A stretch of DNA of 62,781 bases from Chlamydiota bacterium (GTDB lineage Bacteria; Chlamydiota; Chlamydiia; Chlamydiales; JAAZZY01), in the NCBI GenBank assembly GCA_022601345.1, contig JAJACU010000032.1, positions 1-62,781 on the forward strand, written 5' to 3'. Shown here one piece after another: positions 42,447 through 51,345 of the stretch. The notes under the pieces are model-generated. The model searched no databases. It was not told the origin of the DNA and was given only the letters and a program-made list of their open reading frames with translations. The translations under genes and the position numbers were made by a program. Within the stretch, counting starts at the first letter, position 1. Each line of letters begins with the position of its first letter.

Positions 42447-43355
42447 ATGAAAAACAAACTCGACGATTTTACAATTGATGAAGAAAATATAGATCGCATA
42501 GATATTTTCCTAACTAAGCGATACAAAGAATACTCAAGAAGTTACTTTCAAGAGCTGATTGAAAAAGAGCATGTACTTTTGAATGGAAGACCTCTTAAAA
42601 AAAGAGAAGTACCTGCAATTGGCGACCAAATAAATATTTGCTTTAAAAATAGACCTGGACCCGATCTCACTCCTCAGTCGATCCCTCTAGACATCATCTA
42701 TGAAGACGCTCACATCATTGCCGTCAATAAACCCGCTTTTATGGTCGTGCACCCTGCCCCAGGAAACTGGTCTAACACGTTTGTAAATGCCCTACTCAAC
42801 CATTGCACTCTTCCAAATACTTCTGAGTTTAGACCCGGCATAGTACATCGTTTAGACAAAGAAACTTCAGGTATTCTTCTGGCCGCTAAATCAGAACTTG
42901 CCCACCAAAAACTCTGTGAACAATTTGCTCAAAGGGTTATTCAGAAAGAATATGTTGCTATAGCTATTGGTAAAGTCCCTTCCATTCGCATTGACATGCC
43001 CATCAAACGCTGCCCTACACATCGTAAAAAAATGATCATTTCACAAGAAAATGAGGGCAAAGAAGCTATTACTGATATGGAACTTTTAGGCTACAATGGA
43101 AGCTTAAGCAAAGTTCGCTTATTTCCTAAAACAGGGCGCACACATCAGCTTCGCGTTCACTTAAAGCAGCTAGGCAACCCAATATTGGGAGACAAGCTCT
43201 ATGGAAAAAACTCAATTAATGAACGCTTTGGAGCTATGCGTCATTATTTACATGCAAAAAAAATCTCATTTATTCATCCTATCACGCAGAAAAAACTGGA
43301 GCTCGAAGCTCCACTGCCAAAAGATATGGAAGAGATTTTTTTATGCGGATTTTAA
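42447..43355 (+). CDS. rluD: Ribosomal large-subunit pseudouridine synthase, RluD family
   Basis: RluA/RluD-family enzymes convert specific uridines to pseudouridine in 23S rRNA. An S4 domain (SYFQELIEKEHVLLNGRPLKKR) is followed by the catalytic domain with the invariant HRLDKETSG motif (catalytic Asp). The KTGRTHQLRVHLKQLGNPILGD block follows. I place the start at the ATG at 42447 (MKNKLDDF); the longer frame from 42375 would add a hydrophobic stretch foreign to the family. It overlaps dtd by 13 bp, so the pair is coupled. Chlamydia carries the same gene (sfhB, CT658 from memory) near the second gyrase pair. Confidence 0.93.
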   Translation: MKNKLDDFTIDEENIDRIDIFLTKRYKEYSRSYFQELIEKEHVLLNGRPLKKREVPAIGDQINICFKNRPGPDLTPQSIPLDIIYEDAHIIAVNKPAFMVVHPAPGNWSNTFVNALLNHCTLPNTSEFRPGIVHRLDKETSGILLAAKSELAHQKLCEQFAQRVIQKEYVAIAIGKVPSIRIDMPIKRCPTHRKKMIISQENEGKEAITDMELLGYNGSLSKVRLFPKTGRTHQLRVHLKQLGNPILGDKLYGKNSINERFGAMRHYLHAKKISFIHPITQKKLELEAPLPKDMEEIFLCGF

Positions 43356-43780
43356 TTCAAAGAGTTAACAGTGCATCTGTCACTATCAACAACCAAGTTC
43401 ACTCACAAATAGGTCGCGGACTGCTTGTCTTTTTAGGAGTTCACATTGACGATACAGGCCAGCAAATACCCTGGCTTGCTCAAAAATGCAGCAGTCTGCG
43501 CATTTTTGAAGATGGGCAACATAAAATGAACCTTTCAATTGATCAAATCAATGGCGAAATCTTAGTTGTAAGTCAGTTTACTTTGTATGGGAGCTGCCAT
43601 AGTGGAAAAAGACCTGAATTTACAAAATCTGCAAAAAGCGATCAAGCTGAAGGACTTTATAATAAATTTGTTGAAGAGCTTCAATCGATCTACCCCAAAG
43701 TCCAAACAGGAGTCTTTGGGGCAGATATGAAAATTTCACTAATTAATGACGGTCCAGTAACGCTTATGCTTGAAAAGTAG
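43343..43780 (+). CDS. dtd: D-aminoacyl-tRNA deacylase
   Basis: Dtd removes D-amino acids mischarged on tRNA. At 145 aa it is full length. It has the start MRILIQRVNSASVTI, the SQFTLYG motif and the C-terminal INDGPVTLML (NxGPxT-type) motif that form the composite active site across the dimer. It is translationally coupled to rluD by a 13-bp overlap and is convergent with the large MOMP-like gene 10 bp downstream. Confidence 0.96.
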   Translation: MRILIQRVNSASVTINNQVHSQIGRGLLVFLGVHIDDTGQQIPWLAQKCSSLRIFEDGQHKMNLSIDQINGEILVVSQFTLYGSCHSGKRPEFTKSAKSDQAEGLYNKFVEELQSIYPKVQTGVFGADMKISLINDGPVTLMLEK

Positions 43781-43790
43781 ACTCCTTATT

Positions 43791-46469
43791 TTAGAAGTTC
43801 CACTGTACTCCTAAGTATGGAGCAAATTGATAAATCGTTTTAACAATAAATGGACGTCTTATAGCTTGTTTTGCTGCACCTTGTTGCGACATCAAACCAA
43901 TATTTCTTGCTTGGCCCCACTGGTTATATTTACAGCCTAGGTTCACCGAGAAAGGACCGTTTGGATAGGCGCTTCGAATTCTAAATCCAAGATCCAACAT
44001 CCATACTGCATTTGTACAAATTTTTCTTTTTAAGGGTTGCTTTGTGATATAGTTTAAAAACCCACTGTCCATACGAATATGCTGAACGCTTGTCTGCCAA
44101 GTCTGCCAGCCAGGTCCTACTCCAATAGCCAAATAAGGAGACGTTGCTGTGCTCTTAAAAATCAATGCGTATGGCAATTCAAAGTAAGTTTTAGCTAAAA
44201 TTGCATTCAGCTCTAAATTTGCCCGCAAAGTTGTTCGAGTTGCAGGATCTGTTGCAGGGTTTGGGATATTACCATCTTGGGGCTCTGTCTGTAATGTTAC
44301 ACTTGACTGACGCTGGTAACTAATGGCACCCTTTATCCAATTATTAAACCTGTAACCTACTAAATACTCAAATAGAGGAGAGCGATTATACTTTAATCCT
44401 CTATGAAGAGGTTTATCGGTAACTTCAAAGTTAAAACTTGAAGCAGGTATACCTGCAAGATTACCTCTTACACCTGAGAAGTATAAAAAACCAACCCCCA
44501 TATTAAATTGCGTCCACAAACTCGCTTTGCTCTGCACCTCATAAGAGTCTGTGAAGAAAGGAGACCATGTGTTTATTTCTCTTCCAGCTATTGCATAAGG
44601 TCCTCTGGAGGTATATGTATCTGGAAAATTCCACTGTGCACCCAAGTATGGAGCAAATGAATATACATTTTTAATATTCAAAGGTCGAACTAAGAAACGT
44701 TTGCTACCATCTTGCTGGCTTAGATCTCCAATATTTCTTGCTTGGCCCCAATACATAAACTTAAGCCCTGCTGTCATCGAAAAGTCTACTTCAGGAAGTA
44801 AACTTTTAAGCTTCATTCCAACATCTACTAAAAATGAAGCATTTGCTGAAGTTTTGTTAACTAAAAAAACAGGGTTATTATTACGCAAATTTCCTGTTAC
44901 AACTAAAGTATCTTGAACTTCTATATCTCTCCAAGTCTGCCAAGCAGGTCCTATACCCGCACCTATAAATGGGGTAAAGTTTACGCCTTTAAATATCATA
45001 GACCAATGAGAGTCATAGAAAAGTCTAAGCATTACCGAATTTAAATTTAAGCTTGACTTCAAGCGATACAAATGGGGTTCGTTTGAAGTGACTCCCTGAT
45101 CTTCAGAAAAAGTCCCTGTTGCAGCTTGCCACTTAGATTGCACACATACTTGACTTTGATATTGAGCAGAAATACCCGTTCTTAGCCAAGGTTTAATCCT
45201 CCAACCTAATATATACTCCATCAAAGGTGTGCGATTATAACTAAATCCTCCACGCAAAGGCCCAAATTGAAATGGCCTTCCTAAAGTAGGTCGTGGAGTT
45301 GGTCCATCAGCGACAATGACTCCATCAACATTCTTGAAGTATAAAAATCCTACACCAACATTAAACTGAGTCCAAATACCTGGGTCTTTAAATTGGTTGG
45401 CTTGTACCCAAAATGGGACCCAGGAATCTGCCATTTTTCCGTTAACCATAATAGGTGATTTTGGAATGTAGCTTGGGGGAAAATTCCACTGTACACCGAG
45501 ATATGGAGCAAATGAATAAACGGTTTTAACTTTAAATGGGTGTGCCAAACCGAGAGGAAACTCACCTTGGTCTCTAAACCCGCCAATATTGCGAGCTTGA
45601 CCCCATTGGTTGTACTTACAACCTAATTCAACTGAAAAATTTTGCTTGCGCATTGCATCTTGCATTCTAAAACCTAGATCAACCATCCAAGTCGCATTTG
45701 CACTTGTTTTGTCGTTAAGCCATAAAATACGATTTCTATAAATTCCAGATACATCTATATTATTTGAACGAACACAGGTCCAGCTTTGCCATCCAGGCCC
45801 AGCCCCTACTGCTAAGTAAGGTGAAGTTGCAAGATTTTTTACAACCATTGCCCAGGGCAACTCAAAATAGAATTTAGCCATAATTGCATCTAAATTGAGT
45901 TGTGAGGAAAAAAGAGCTCTACCATCTGGACTGTTTGTGGTTGTCAGAGGCATTGTGTTTACAGTCATACCGCCTTGATGTTGATATGAAAGAGCAAATT
46001 TAAACCAAGACCACACTCTATAACCTATCATTGCTTCAAATAATGGGGTGCGATTATATTTAAGTGGACCTCTGTATTGAACATCATCAAAATTTGGAAG
46101 AGGAGTTTGGAAGTTTGCTGCTGGAGATCCTCCAAGATTGGCAGAGACATCGCTAAAGTATAAAAAACCAACCCCAATATTATACTGAAAAAAAGGACTT
46201 CTTTTTTCTTGTATATATTTGCTTGGGACAAAATTAGGAGACCAGCTTTGATCTAATTTTGCCTGCGCAGCCTTTTGTTCGCTACGTGATAACCTGTTGC
46301 GAGATGATTTGCGCCGCTGACGACTTTGAGCGTTTCTAGCCATGTAAGATACGTATTGATCTTGATTTAGGTTTAAATCTGGGCTATATTCTCCTACTAA
46401 TCCTAAAGGGATTAAAATCAGCGCAGAGACTACATACTTCGTTTTTTTACTTACAAAAAATTTTTTCAT
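43791..46469 (-). CDS. Triple-repeat MOMP-like outer-membrane beta-barrel protein
   Basis: This 892-aa protein starts with a basic, hydrophobic export signal (MKKFFVSKKTKYVVSALILIPLGLVGEY). A basic linker (RRKSSRNRLSRSEQK) follows, then three copies of a ~235-250-residue beta-rich unit. Anchors recur in order: GVGFLYF at 99, 372 and 658; YNRTPL/YNRSPL at 138, 411 and 694; GPGWQ/GPAWQ near 224, 507 and 785; GQARNIG at 290, 575 and 852; and APYLG-QWNF ending at 330, 614 and 892. The last residue is phenylalanine, the usual C-terminal signal of BAM-assembled barrels. The inner copies keep the same WNF ending. Single units resemble the MOMP-like families of environmental Chlamydiae. Three in one chain is unusual: three barrels in tandem or one very large pore. 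Confidence 0.85.
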   Translation of the reverse strand: MKKFFVSKKTKYVVSALILIPLGLVGEYSPDLNLNQDQYVSYMARNAQSRQRRKSSRNRLSRSEQKAAQAKLDQSWSPNFVPSKYIQEKRSPFFQYNIGVGFLYFSDVSANLGGSPAANFQTPLPNFDDVQYRGPLKYNRTPLFEAMIGYRVWSWFKFALSYQHQGGMTVNTMPLTTTNSPDGRALFSSQLNLDAIMAKFYFELPWAMVVKNLATSPYLAVGAGPGWQSWTCVRSNNIDVSGIYRNRILWLNDKTSANATWMVDLGFRMQDAMRKQNFSVELGCKYNQWGQARNIGGFRDQGEFPLGLAHPFKVKTVYSFAPYLGVQWNFPPSYIPKSPIMVNGKMADSWVPFWVQANQFKDPGIWTQFNVGVGFLYFKNVDGVIVADGPTPRPTLGRPFQFGPLRGGFSYNRTPLMEYILGWRIKPWLRTGISAQYQSQVCVQSKWQAATGTFSEDQGVTSNEPHLYRLKSSLNLNSVMLRLFYDSHWSMIFKGVNFTPFIGAGIGPAWQTWRDIEVQDTLVVTGNLRNNNPVFLVNKTSANASFLVDVGMKLKSLLPEVDFSMTAGLKFMYWGQARNIGDLSQQDGSKRFLVRPLNIKNVYSFAPYLGAQWNFPDTYTSRGPYAIAGREINTWSPFFTDSYEVQSKASLWTQFNMGVGFLYFSGVRGNLAGIPASSFNFEVTDKPLHRGLKYNRSPLFEYLVGYRFNNWIKGAISYQRQSSVTLQTEPQDGNIPNPATDPATRTTLRANLELNAILAKTYFELPYALIFKSTATSPYLAIGVGPGWQTWQTSVQHIRMDSGFLNYITKQPLKRKICTNAVWMLDLGFRIRSAYPNGPFSVNLGCKYNQWGQARNIGLMSQQGAAKQAIRRPFIVKTIYQFAPYLGVQWNF

Positions 46470-46561
46470 CTTGCCTAAAATTGTTTTTTAACACAAGCTT
46501 TTCCTAATGAAATAAAAAATATTTTTTACGCAAGTCTTTTTTCAAAAAAAATCAGATCAAG

Positions 46562-46590
46562 AAAAAACCCAGTTTGAATGAATCAAACTG
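46562..46590 (-). terminator. Terminator after the GNAT gene
   Basis: On the minus strand, CAGTTTGA and its exact complement form an 8-bp stem with a 5-base loop, followed by GG and six T. It lies about 80 bases past the GNAT stop. Confidence 0.65.
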
Positions 46591-46671
46591 AGCTATATAA
46601 ACTATTAAAGATTCACCTAGTAACTACACATAAAATAGCTCTAGATATTTTCAAATTACATAGAAATGTTG

Positions 46672-47523
46672 TTATTTTGGTTCAAAATTTTCGCTAGCAA
46701 CACCATAAAGATATGGGAAAAATTCACAAACTTTTTTTCCTCCAAGTTTTACTGCTAGAGGCTTTGCATTCGCCTCTGCCATTAAAATTCCAGAAAAACC
46801 ATTTACTTTTTCTTCCATTCCAAGCTCAAGCAAAGCATTCCCAAGAGCTCGACCAACTCCTTGACCTCTAGCTTCAATAAGGGCGCCTCCATTCCATGCT
46901 CCACACCATCCATTTCTAAAAAAAGCTGACATTACACCCACAACTTTGCTGTCAATAGTAGCATATAGATGCCTGTAAACCTTATTCTCGCCAAAATCTG
47001 CTAGAAATTTTTTGTATTGGTTTTGCACTGCTTCATTAAAACCAAACACTTCAGCAAACGTTTGGCAAAACAGTGAAAATTCTTCCAAAGATTTGACTTC
47101 ATGGATTTTAATTTTTGTATCTTTAGGCAATTTGGGAGGCTGAATTTGACTAACTACATCCATTGTCGCAGCAAATCCTTGGTGTATTCCTCCTGATACA
47201 TAACCCTGCTTTTCTAGTAGCGGACCTATTTTTTCTTTTTGTTCTAAAGAAGTAAGCCACCAGATGTGAGGAGTTGCAGCCTCAGAAAAATATTTAATTT
47301 GTTCACTAATCAATTCAGGACTAATTACAGTGCATTCAGGTGTTGTGTGAATAACTCCATTTAAAAATGCAGAGGGCAAACCACCAGCAAATCTCTCAAT
47401 ATTGCTACCTAGTTTGATGCAACTAGCTTCTGGACTGTATTTTGTAGAACCAAATTCCCTTGTAACAAAAACAAAGTCACTCAAAAGTGCTGAGCTTGCA
47501 CTACATTTCAAATCTTCCATCAA
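46672..47523 (-). CDS. GNAT-family N-acetyltransferase
   Basis: The C-terminal half (about residues 140-275) is a GNAT fold. Motif A is the acetyl-CoA pyrophosphate-binding segment RGQGVGRALGNALLELG near residue 215. It follows strands containing VVGVMSAFFRNGWCGAWNGG and precedes GFSGILMAEANAKPLAVKLG. The N-terminal ~130 residues (including SEAATPHIWWLTS) are unassigned but have the look of the paired GNAT layout, in which the first half is a degenerate GNAT domain. The substrate is unknown. It follows folK on the same strand by 55 bases and ends in its own terminator. Confidence 0.82.
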   Translation of the reverse strand: MMEDLKCSASSALLSDFVFVTREFGSTKYSPEASCIKLGSNIERFAGGLPSAFLNGVIHTTPECTVISPELISEQIKYFSEAATPHIWWLTSLEQKEKIGPLLEKQGYVSGGIHQGFAATMDVVSQIQPPKLPKDTKIKIHEVKSLEEFSLFCQTFAEVFGFNEAVQNQYKKFLADFGENKVYRHLYATIDSKVVGVMSAFFRNGWCGAWNGGALIEARGQGVGRALGNALLELGMEEKVNGFSGILMAEANAKPLAVKLGGKKVCEFFPYLYGVASENFEPK

Positions 47524-47578
47524 TCGACTCCTGGTTTATTTACATACCTTTGAATAAAAGAGTTTGAGAATAACTCAA

Positions 47579-48103
47579 CTAAATTTTGTTATCACTAAAA
47601 AGCTCTTTGACCCGCTCATTATTTTTATTTTCAAAATTCTCAAGAAGGCTTTTTAGGTTTACATGCTCAACATTTTGAGACGATGTTGGATACTCAATAC
47701 CACTTTGAATGCTTAGCAAGGGCTCTAAAACAAAAAGACGCTCTAACATTCTTGGGTGTGGAAGTTCCAAACGTGGGTCTTCCAAATATAATTCCTTAAA
47801 TAACAATATATCTATATCAATTATTCTGGGTGCATCTTTGGGCTTCTCTACTTTGCCTAGCTCCTCTTCAATCCTTTGAGTCTCCTTTAAAAGGAGATAA
47901 GGATCATCAAGATTTGCATCAAACTTGCAAACCATATTAATAAAGTCATTTTGAGTTCTTTTTGAAACTGGAGATGTTTGATATATCGAGCTTCTTATAG
48001 GGTTGAATACAAATGACAGGGCGATAACTTTTTGATAAGCTTTTAAAATATTATCTTTAGAATTGCCCAAGTTACTGCCAAAAGATAAAAAAACGTGTTT
48101 CAT
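47579..48103 (-). CDS. folK: 2-amino-4-hydroxy-6-hydroxymethyldihydropteridine pyrophosphokinase
   Basis: HPPK transfers pyrophosphate from ATP to the pterin in folate synthesis. I start at the ATG at 48103, so the protein begins MKHVFLSFGSNLGNS as in the family; 14 more residues from 48145 would be atypical. The hallmark segments are YQTSPVSKRTQNDFINMVCKF and DAPRIIDIDILLF (magnesium-binding DID). LPHPRMLERLFVLEPLLSI follows. It is a stand-alone FolK, not fused to FolB or FolP. A PabC-like gene at the left edge is the only other folate gene in the window. Confidence 0.93.
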   Translation of the reverse strand: MKHVFLSFGSNLGNSKDNILKAYQKVIALSFVFNPIRSSIYQTSPVSKRTQNDFINMVCKFDANLDDPYLLLKETQRIEEELGKVEKPKDAPRIIDIDILLFKELYLEDPRLELPHPRMLERLFVLEPLLSIQSGIEYPTSSQNVEHVNLKSLLENFENKNNERVKELFSDNKI

Positions 48104-48168
48104 TGTGTATATTTGGTGAAAGAAATCTTTTGAGATTATATACAAGGATAATTATTGTGTAAAATAAC

Positions 48169-48196
48169 TTGAAAAAAACCACCCATCAACTATAAA
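48169..48196 (+). promoter_or_regulatory. Promoter for tRNA-Arg (TCT)
   Basis: TTGAAA and TATAAA are separated by 16 bp. The predicted start is about 7 bases before the tRNA 5' end. The downstream 878-aa gene starts 22 bases after the tRNA without a terminator between, so it may use the same promoter. Confidence 0.6.
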
Positions 48197-48209
48197 CTTT
48201 TTCTCTTTT

Positions 48210-48283
48210 GGACTGATAGCTCAGCTGGATAGAGCATCCGCCTTCTAAGCGGACGGTCGCAGGTTCGAATCCTGCTCAGTTCA
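48210..48283 (+). tRNA. tRNA-Arg (anticodon TCT)
   Basis: Full cloverleaf: acceptor GGACTGA/TCAGTTC with one G-U pair and discriminator A, D arm AGCTC..GAT..GAGC, anticodon arm TCCGC-CTTCTAA-GCGGA, T arm CAGGTTCGAATCCTG. CCA is not encoded. It reads AGA arginine codons. Confidence 0.97.
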
Positions 48284-48304
48284 AATTTTTTTAATAAGGA
48301 AACT

Positions 48305-50941
48305 TTGATGAAAAAAAATGCATCTATATCGCAATCCATCAGTAAATATAAATTTAATTTTCAAAAGTTCAAAAGCCTTAGTCAAACTTTAAATGCATTT
48401 AAAAAACCTGCATTTAAAAAGTTGATTGAAAGTGAACAATACACCTGCATTAGCGAAAAAATTTTTCAAGAGATCGGCAAACACAAAGCCCCTTGTTTTT
48501 TATTACCAGCAATTGTCGATTTCATTGATCAGACAAACAACATTATTAAACCTCAAGAATATACTTTTTCATACTTCGAGTTTTGGTTAAACCAACACTC
48601 AGGCCTAAGTGTTGAAGAAAATTATCTCATTCGCTCAAAAATAGTAGGCAAGCACGTTCCCAGAAATGATTATCAATCTCTTTTTCCTATCGGGATGAAC
48701 AAATGTTATGCAGGCAGCCACTATGTAACAGCTCATGGATCACCAGATTTAGATACGACAATTGCTTCGTTTTGGGGTTGGGTAGATGCATTCGGTGCAA
48801 GAGTATGTAGCGGTCTCCATATTTGGAACGTCCCTCCAGGGGGAATCCTTGCTTCAAAAGATGCTGCACCATTAACAGATGTTTTTTCGTCTAATATTTT
48901 TCAATATTTATGCCTAAATCGGTCATCGCTATCCCCTATTGGAATTGATTTTGCAAGCCAAAAAGATTTAATCAAAAAAGATCTATCTGAATCATCCATT
49001 AGCCCTGATGACCATGAAAGACACAAATATGCTGTTATGGTCGTAGACTCAAAAGGGTTTTATATTGGTGACATAAGAAGCGAGGACTACGAAAGCATAC
49101 GTCAAATTATTAGACTCGTGACCAACAACCTAAAATGGTTTGAAAACTCTATTCAAAATAAGCTCATAGACCTCTTTTCACAAAAAAATGTAACTCAAAC
49201 GCAAGTGATTTCTGCTATTAAAGGCATATTTAATCAAAAACTTATTCAATGCTTAAACAAAAAACAGCTTACTCAAAAGCTACATGATCAAGTCGATGCA
49301 TACCTCAAAAAAATTCTGAAACTCAATGAAGGTTTTGAGGCCTCTTTCAAAGAGCTAGGCTCTGTTTTAAAAAAGCTTAAGATAAGTAAACTTGGAGAAC
49401 TTGATAAACATCTTCAACTTTCTTTCAAGAAAAATAAGGTTTTTGATGCAAAAGGAACTTTCAAAGACAATAGAGCTGCCATTTTTAAATCTTTCAATGA
49501 AATTTCTAAAAAAGTAGATGATGCTATCGAAGAATTATGCAACTTTATGGAAAGTTTAGACGTTGCTATCAAAATTAAAAGACAAGTGTTTGGTTTTTCA
49601 GCTCGGTATGTAACGCCTATTACAACTATTGATGAAATTCAAGACAAGATGAGTGTTTTAAACCACCTCTCTGTCGTTTACCCTAACAAAGACGGGTCAT
49701 TTTGGCCTTTAGGAGTTATAAAATCTGAAGACATTAAACAAGGAAAGCTAGGCACAGTAACTTTAAGAGATTTTTGTAACAGAAGCGAAGTGAAAATTGA
49801 TTCTAATCTAGAGATTATTAGTGTTATCGATCACCATAAAACAGAATTAAAAACAAAAACAGCTCCATTAGCAATTACCGGAGATGTGCAATCTTGCAAC
49901 GTGTTAGTTGCTGAACAAGCTTTTAAAATTAATGACTCATACAGCCATGGTGGTGTTGAGAAAGCAACCTTAAACAAACAGCTTAAAGCTAACGCTGGTA
50001 AAACGCTAACTGACTCTATAATTCGCACAAAAAACCGTGTTTTAAAAAGATTGCTCGCTCAAAACCAGTCCAGCCAATATTTCATTGATCCACAAAGGGA
50101 GTTCTTTGAATACCTCTCTTTTCTGCATGCAATTATCGACGATACAGACTTGTTGTCTAAAGCTACCCAAAGAGATGTTTATTGCATTGCTGAGCTTCTA
50201 AATCGCATGAAGTCTATTGCAGATCAAAAAGAAACAGAAATTATTAATTTTGATCATTTAAAAGACGATGCAGATTTCGTTTCTGGAGCCGTAAAAGAAA
50301 TTGTTTCTAACCGGGAAATGTATTTAATTTATAAGTCCATTTTCAACAAACGTGAAACAGCTGTTGAAGAGGCTATTGTAGACACAGCTCAGGGTAAATC
50401 TACAGAATTCTTTTCAGATACCAAAGAGCAAAATAGCTGTTGTCGTGTTGGGCAGTCTAAAGTATTCAAGCGCAACATTCCCACACTTGAAAAGAACTTT
50501 GAAAAGCTCATTACTCAATGGGCAGAAAAAGCAAACGAAATTTACTCCAATCACGAGCTGCTTGATCTGCATGTGCAAATGATCAGCACAATTCCATCAG
50601 CTGATGATGTCTATAAAGGAAAAGAGAAAAGCTACTCGAATAAAGATTACATTTGGATATGGATTCCAAATACTCCTCAAGCTGTGAACCATCTAACTAG
50701 CTTTTTAAATGCCTTTAAAAGCTCTGCTAAAGTTCAAACAAACAAAATGGAATATCAGATCCTAGGAAGTGATGCCTGTGACTACCAAAGCATCTTCACG
50801 CATCACTTTATAGCTACGCCAGCTAAGCAAAAACTCAAGATAAAGAAAAAGATGCCAGTTGTCATTTTATCATTTGACGCTGGCACCTTGAATTCGAGAA
50901 AAGCTCAGATTACTCCTTACTTACCGGCCTTAGTAAAGTAG
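48305..50941 (+). CDS. Oversized DHH/DHHA2 protein, family-II-pyrophosphatase-like with CBS-like modules
   Basis: This 878-aa soluble protein carries DHH-superfamily signatures in order. Motif I is HGSPDLD (H144, D148, D150), like HxNPDTD of family II pyrophosphatases. Motif III is DHHK (D509, H510, H511), and a motif IV-like stretch is AIIDDTDLL (D612, D613). The C-terminal NSRKAQITP (863-871) closely resembles the substrate-binding SRKKQ(V)VP of DHHA2. Between motifs I and III two CBS-like halves appear (MVVDSKGFYIGDIRSEDY near 245; LGVIKSEDI near 469), separated by ~170 helical residues. CBS-regulated family II enzymes have this order but are ~550 aa. The canonical motif II (VDHNE) is not clear; D248 may substitute. 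Phosphoanhydride or nucleotide phosphoesterase activity is likely, substrate unknown. Confidence 0.8.
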   Translation: MMKKNASISQSISKYKFNFQKFKSLSQTLNAFKKPAFKKLIESEQYTCISEKIFQEIGKHKAPCFLLPAIVDFIDQTNNIIKPQEYTFSYFEFWLNQHSGLSVEENYLIRSKIVGKHVPRNDYQSLFPIGMNKCYAGSHYVTAHGSPDLDTTIASFWGWVDAFGARVCSGLHIWNVPPGGILASKDAAPLTDVFSSNIFQYLCLNRSSLSPIGIDFASQKDLIKKDLSESSISPDDHERHKYAVMVVDSKGFYIGDIRSEDYESIRQIIRLVTNNLKWFENSIQNKLIDLFSQKNVTQTQVISAIKGIFNQKLIQCLNKKQLTQKLHDQVDAYLKKILKLNEGFEASFKELGSVLKKLKISKLGELDKHLQLSFKKNKVFDAKGTFKDNRAAIFKSFNEISKKVDDAIEELCNFMESLDVAIKIKRQVFGFSARYVTPITTIDEIQDKMSVLNHLSVVYPNKDGSFWPLGVIKSEDIKQGKLGTVTLRDFCNRSEVKIDSNLEIISVIDHHKTELKTKTAPLAITGDVQSCNVLVAEQAFKINDSYSHGGVEKATLNKQLKANAGKTLTDSIIRTKNRVLKRLLAQNQSSQYFIDPQREFFEYLSFLHAIIDDTDLLSKATQRDVYCIAELLNRMKSIADQKETEIINFDHLKDDADFVSGAVKEIVSNREMYLIYKSIFNKRETAVEEAIVDTAQGKSTEFFSDTKEQNSCCRVGQSKVFKRNIPTLEKNFEKLITQWAEKANEIYSNHELLDLHVQMISTIPSADDVYKGKEKSYSNKDYIWIWIPNTPQAVNHLTSFLNAFKSSAKVQTNKMEYQILGSDACDYQSIFTHHFIATPAKQKLKIKKKMPVVILSFDAGTLNSRKAQITPYLPALVK

Positions 50942-50942
50942 C

Positions 50943-51197
50943 TTAAGCTTCTACTTTTTCACCGTTTTCTTCTAAAATTTCTAAGCTTACACGGATTCCG
51001 TTGCGGCTTGCTACTGACATAAGTAGAGTACGGATCGCATTGATGGTTTTACCCTTTTTCCCTATAATTTTTCCAATATCTGCTTTTTCAACTGAAAGTT
51101 CAATAATAAGAGTTTGTGTTCCTCCAATCTCATTAATCTTTACACTATCTGGGTTATCCACTAGACACTTTACAATATATTCGACAAATTCTTTCAT
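50943..51197 (-). CDS. khpA: KH-domain RNA-binding protein KhpA
   Basis: This 84-aa protein is a single type II KH domain. The KH core GKIIGKKGKTINAIRTLL contains the GxxG loop (GKKG), and the family's FVEYIVKCLVDNPDSVKI start is present. KhpA (YlqC) is a small global RNA binder that in several Gram-positives pairs with KhpB to affect cell elongation and sRNAs. It is divergent from kdsA and convergent with the DHH gene, from whose stop it is separated by 1 base. Chlamydia has a comparable gene near kdsA, from memory. Confidence 0.92.
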   Translation of the reverse strand: MKEFVEYIVKCLVDNPDSVKINEIGGTQTLIIELSVEKADIGKIIGKKGKTINAIRTLLMSVASRNGIRVSLEILEENGEKVEA

Positions 51198-51282
51198 GTT
51201 TCGTCCTTACTTGAGTTTAGATTTCAATTTCTTTATTCCAATAAAACAACAACCTAAGATGAGACTTCTCACCATCTATAGA

Positions 51283-51310
51283 TTGCTTTTATTTGGTGCA
51301 GGATTATAAT
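51283..51310 (+). promoter_or_regulatory. Likely promoter of the kdsA-lptCAB operon
   Basis: TTGCTT and a perfect TATAAT are separated by 16 bp. The predicted start is about 29 bases before the kdsA ATG. Confidence 0.5.
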
Positions 51311-51345
51311 TATTTGATTATATAAAACCAATCCAAAAAAAACCT

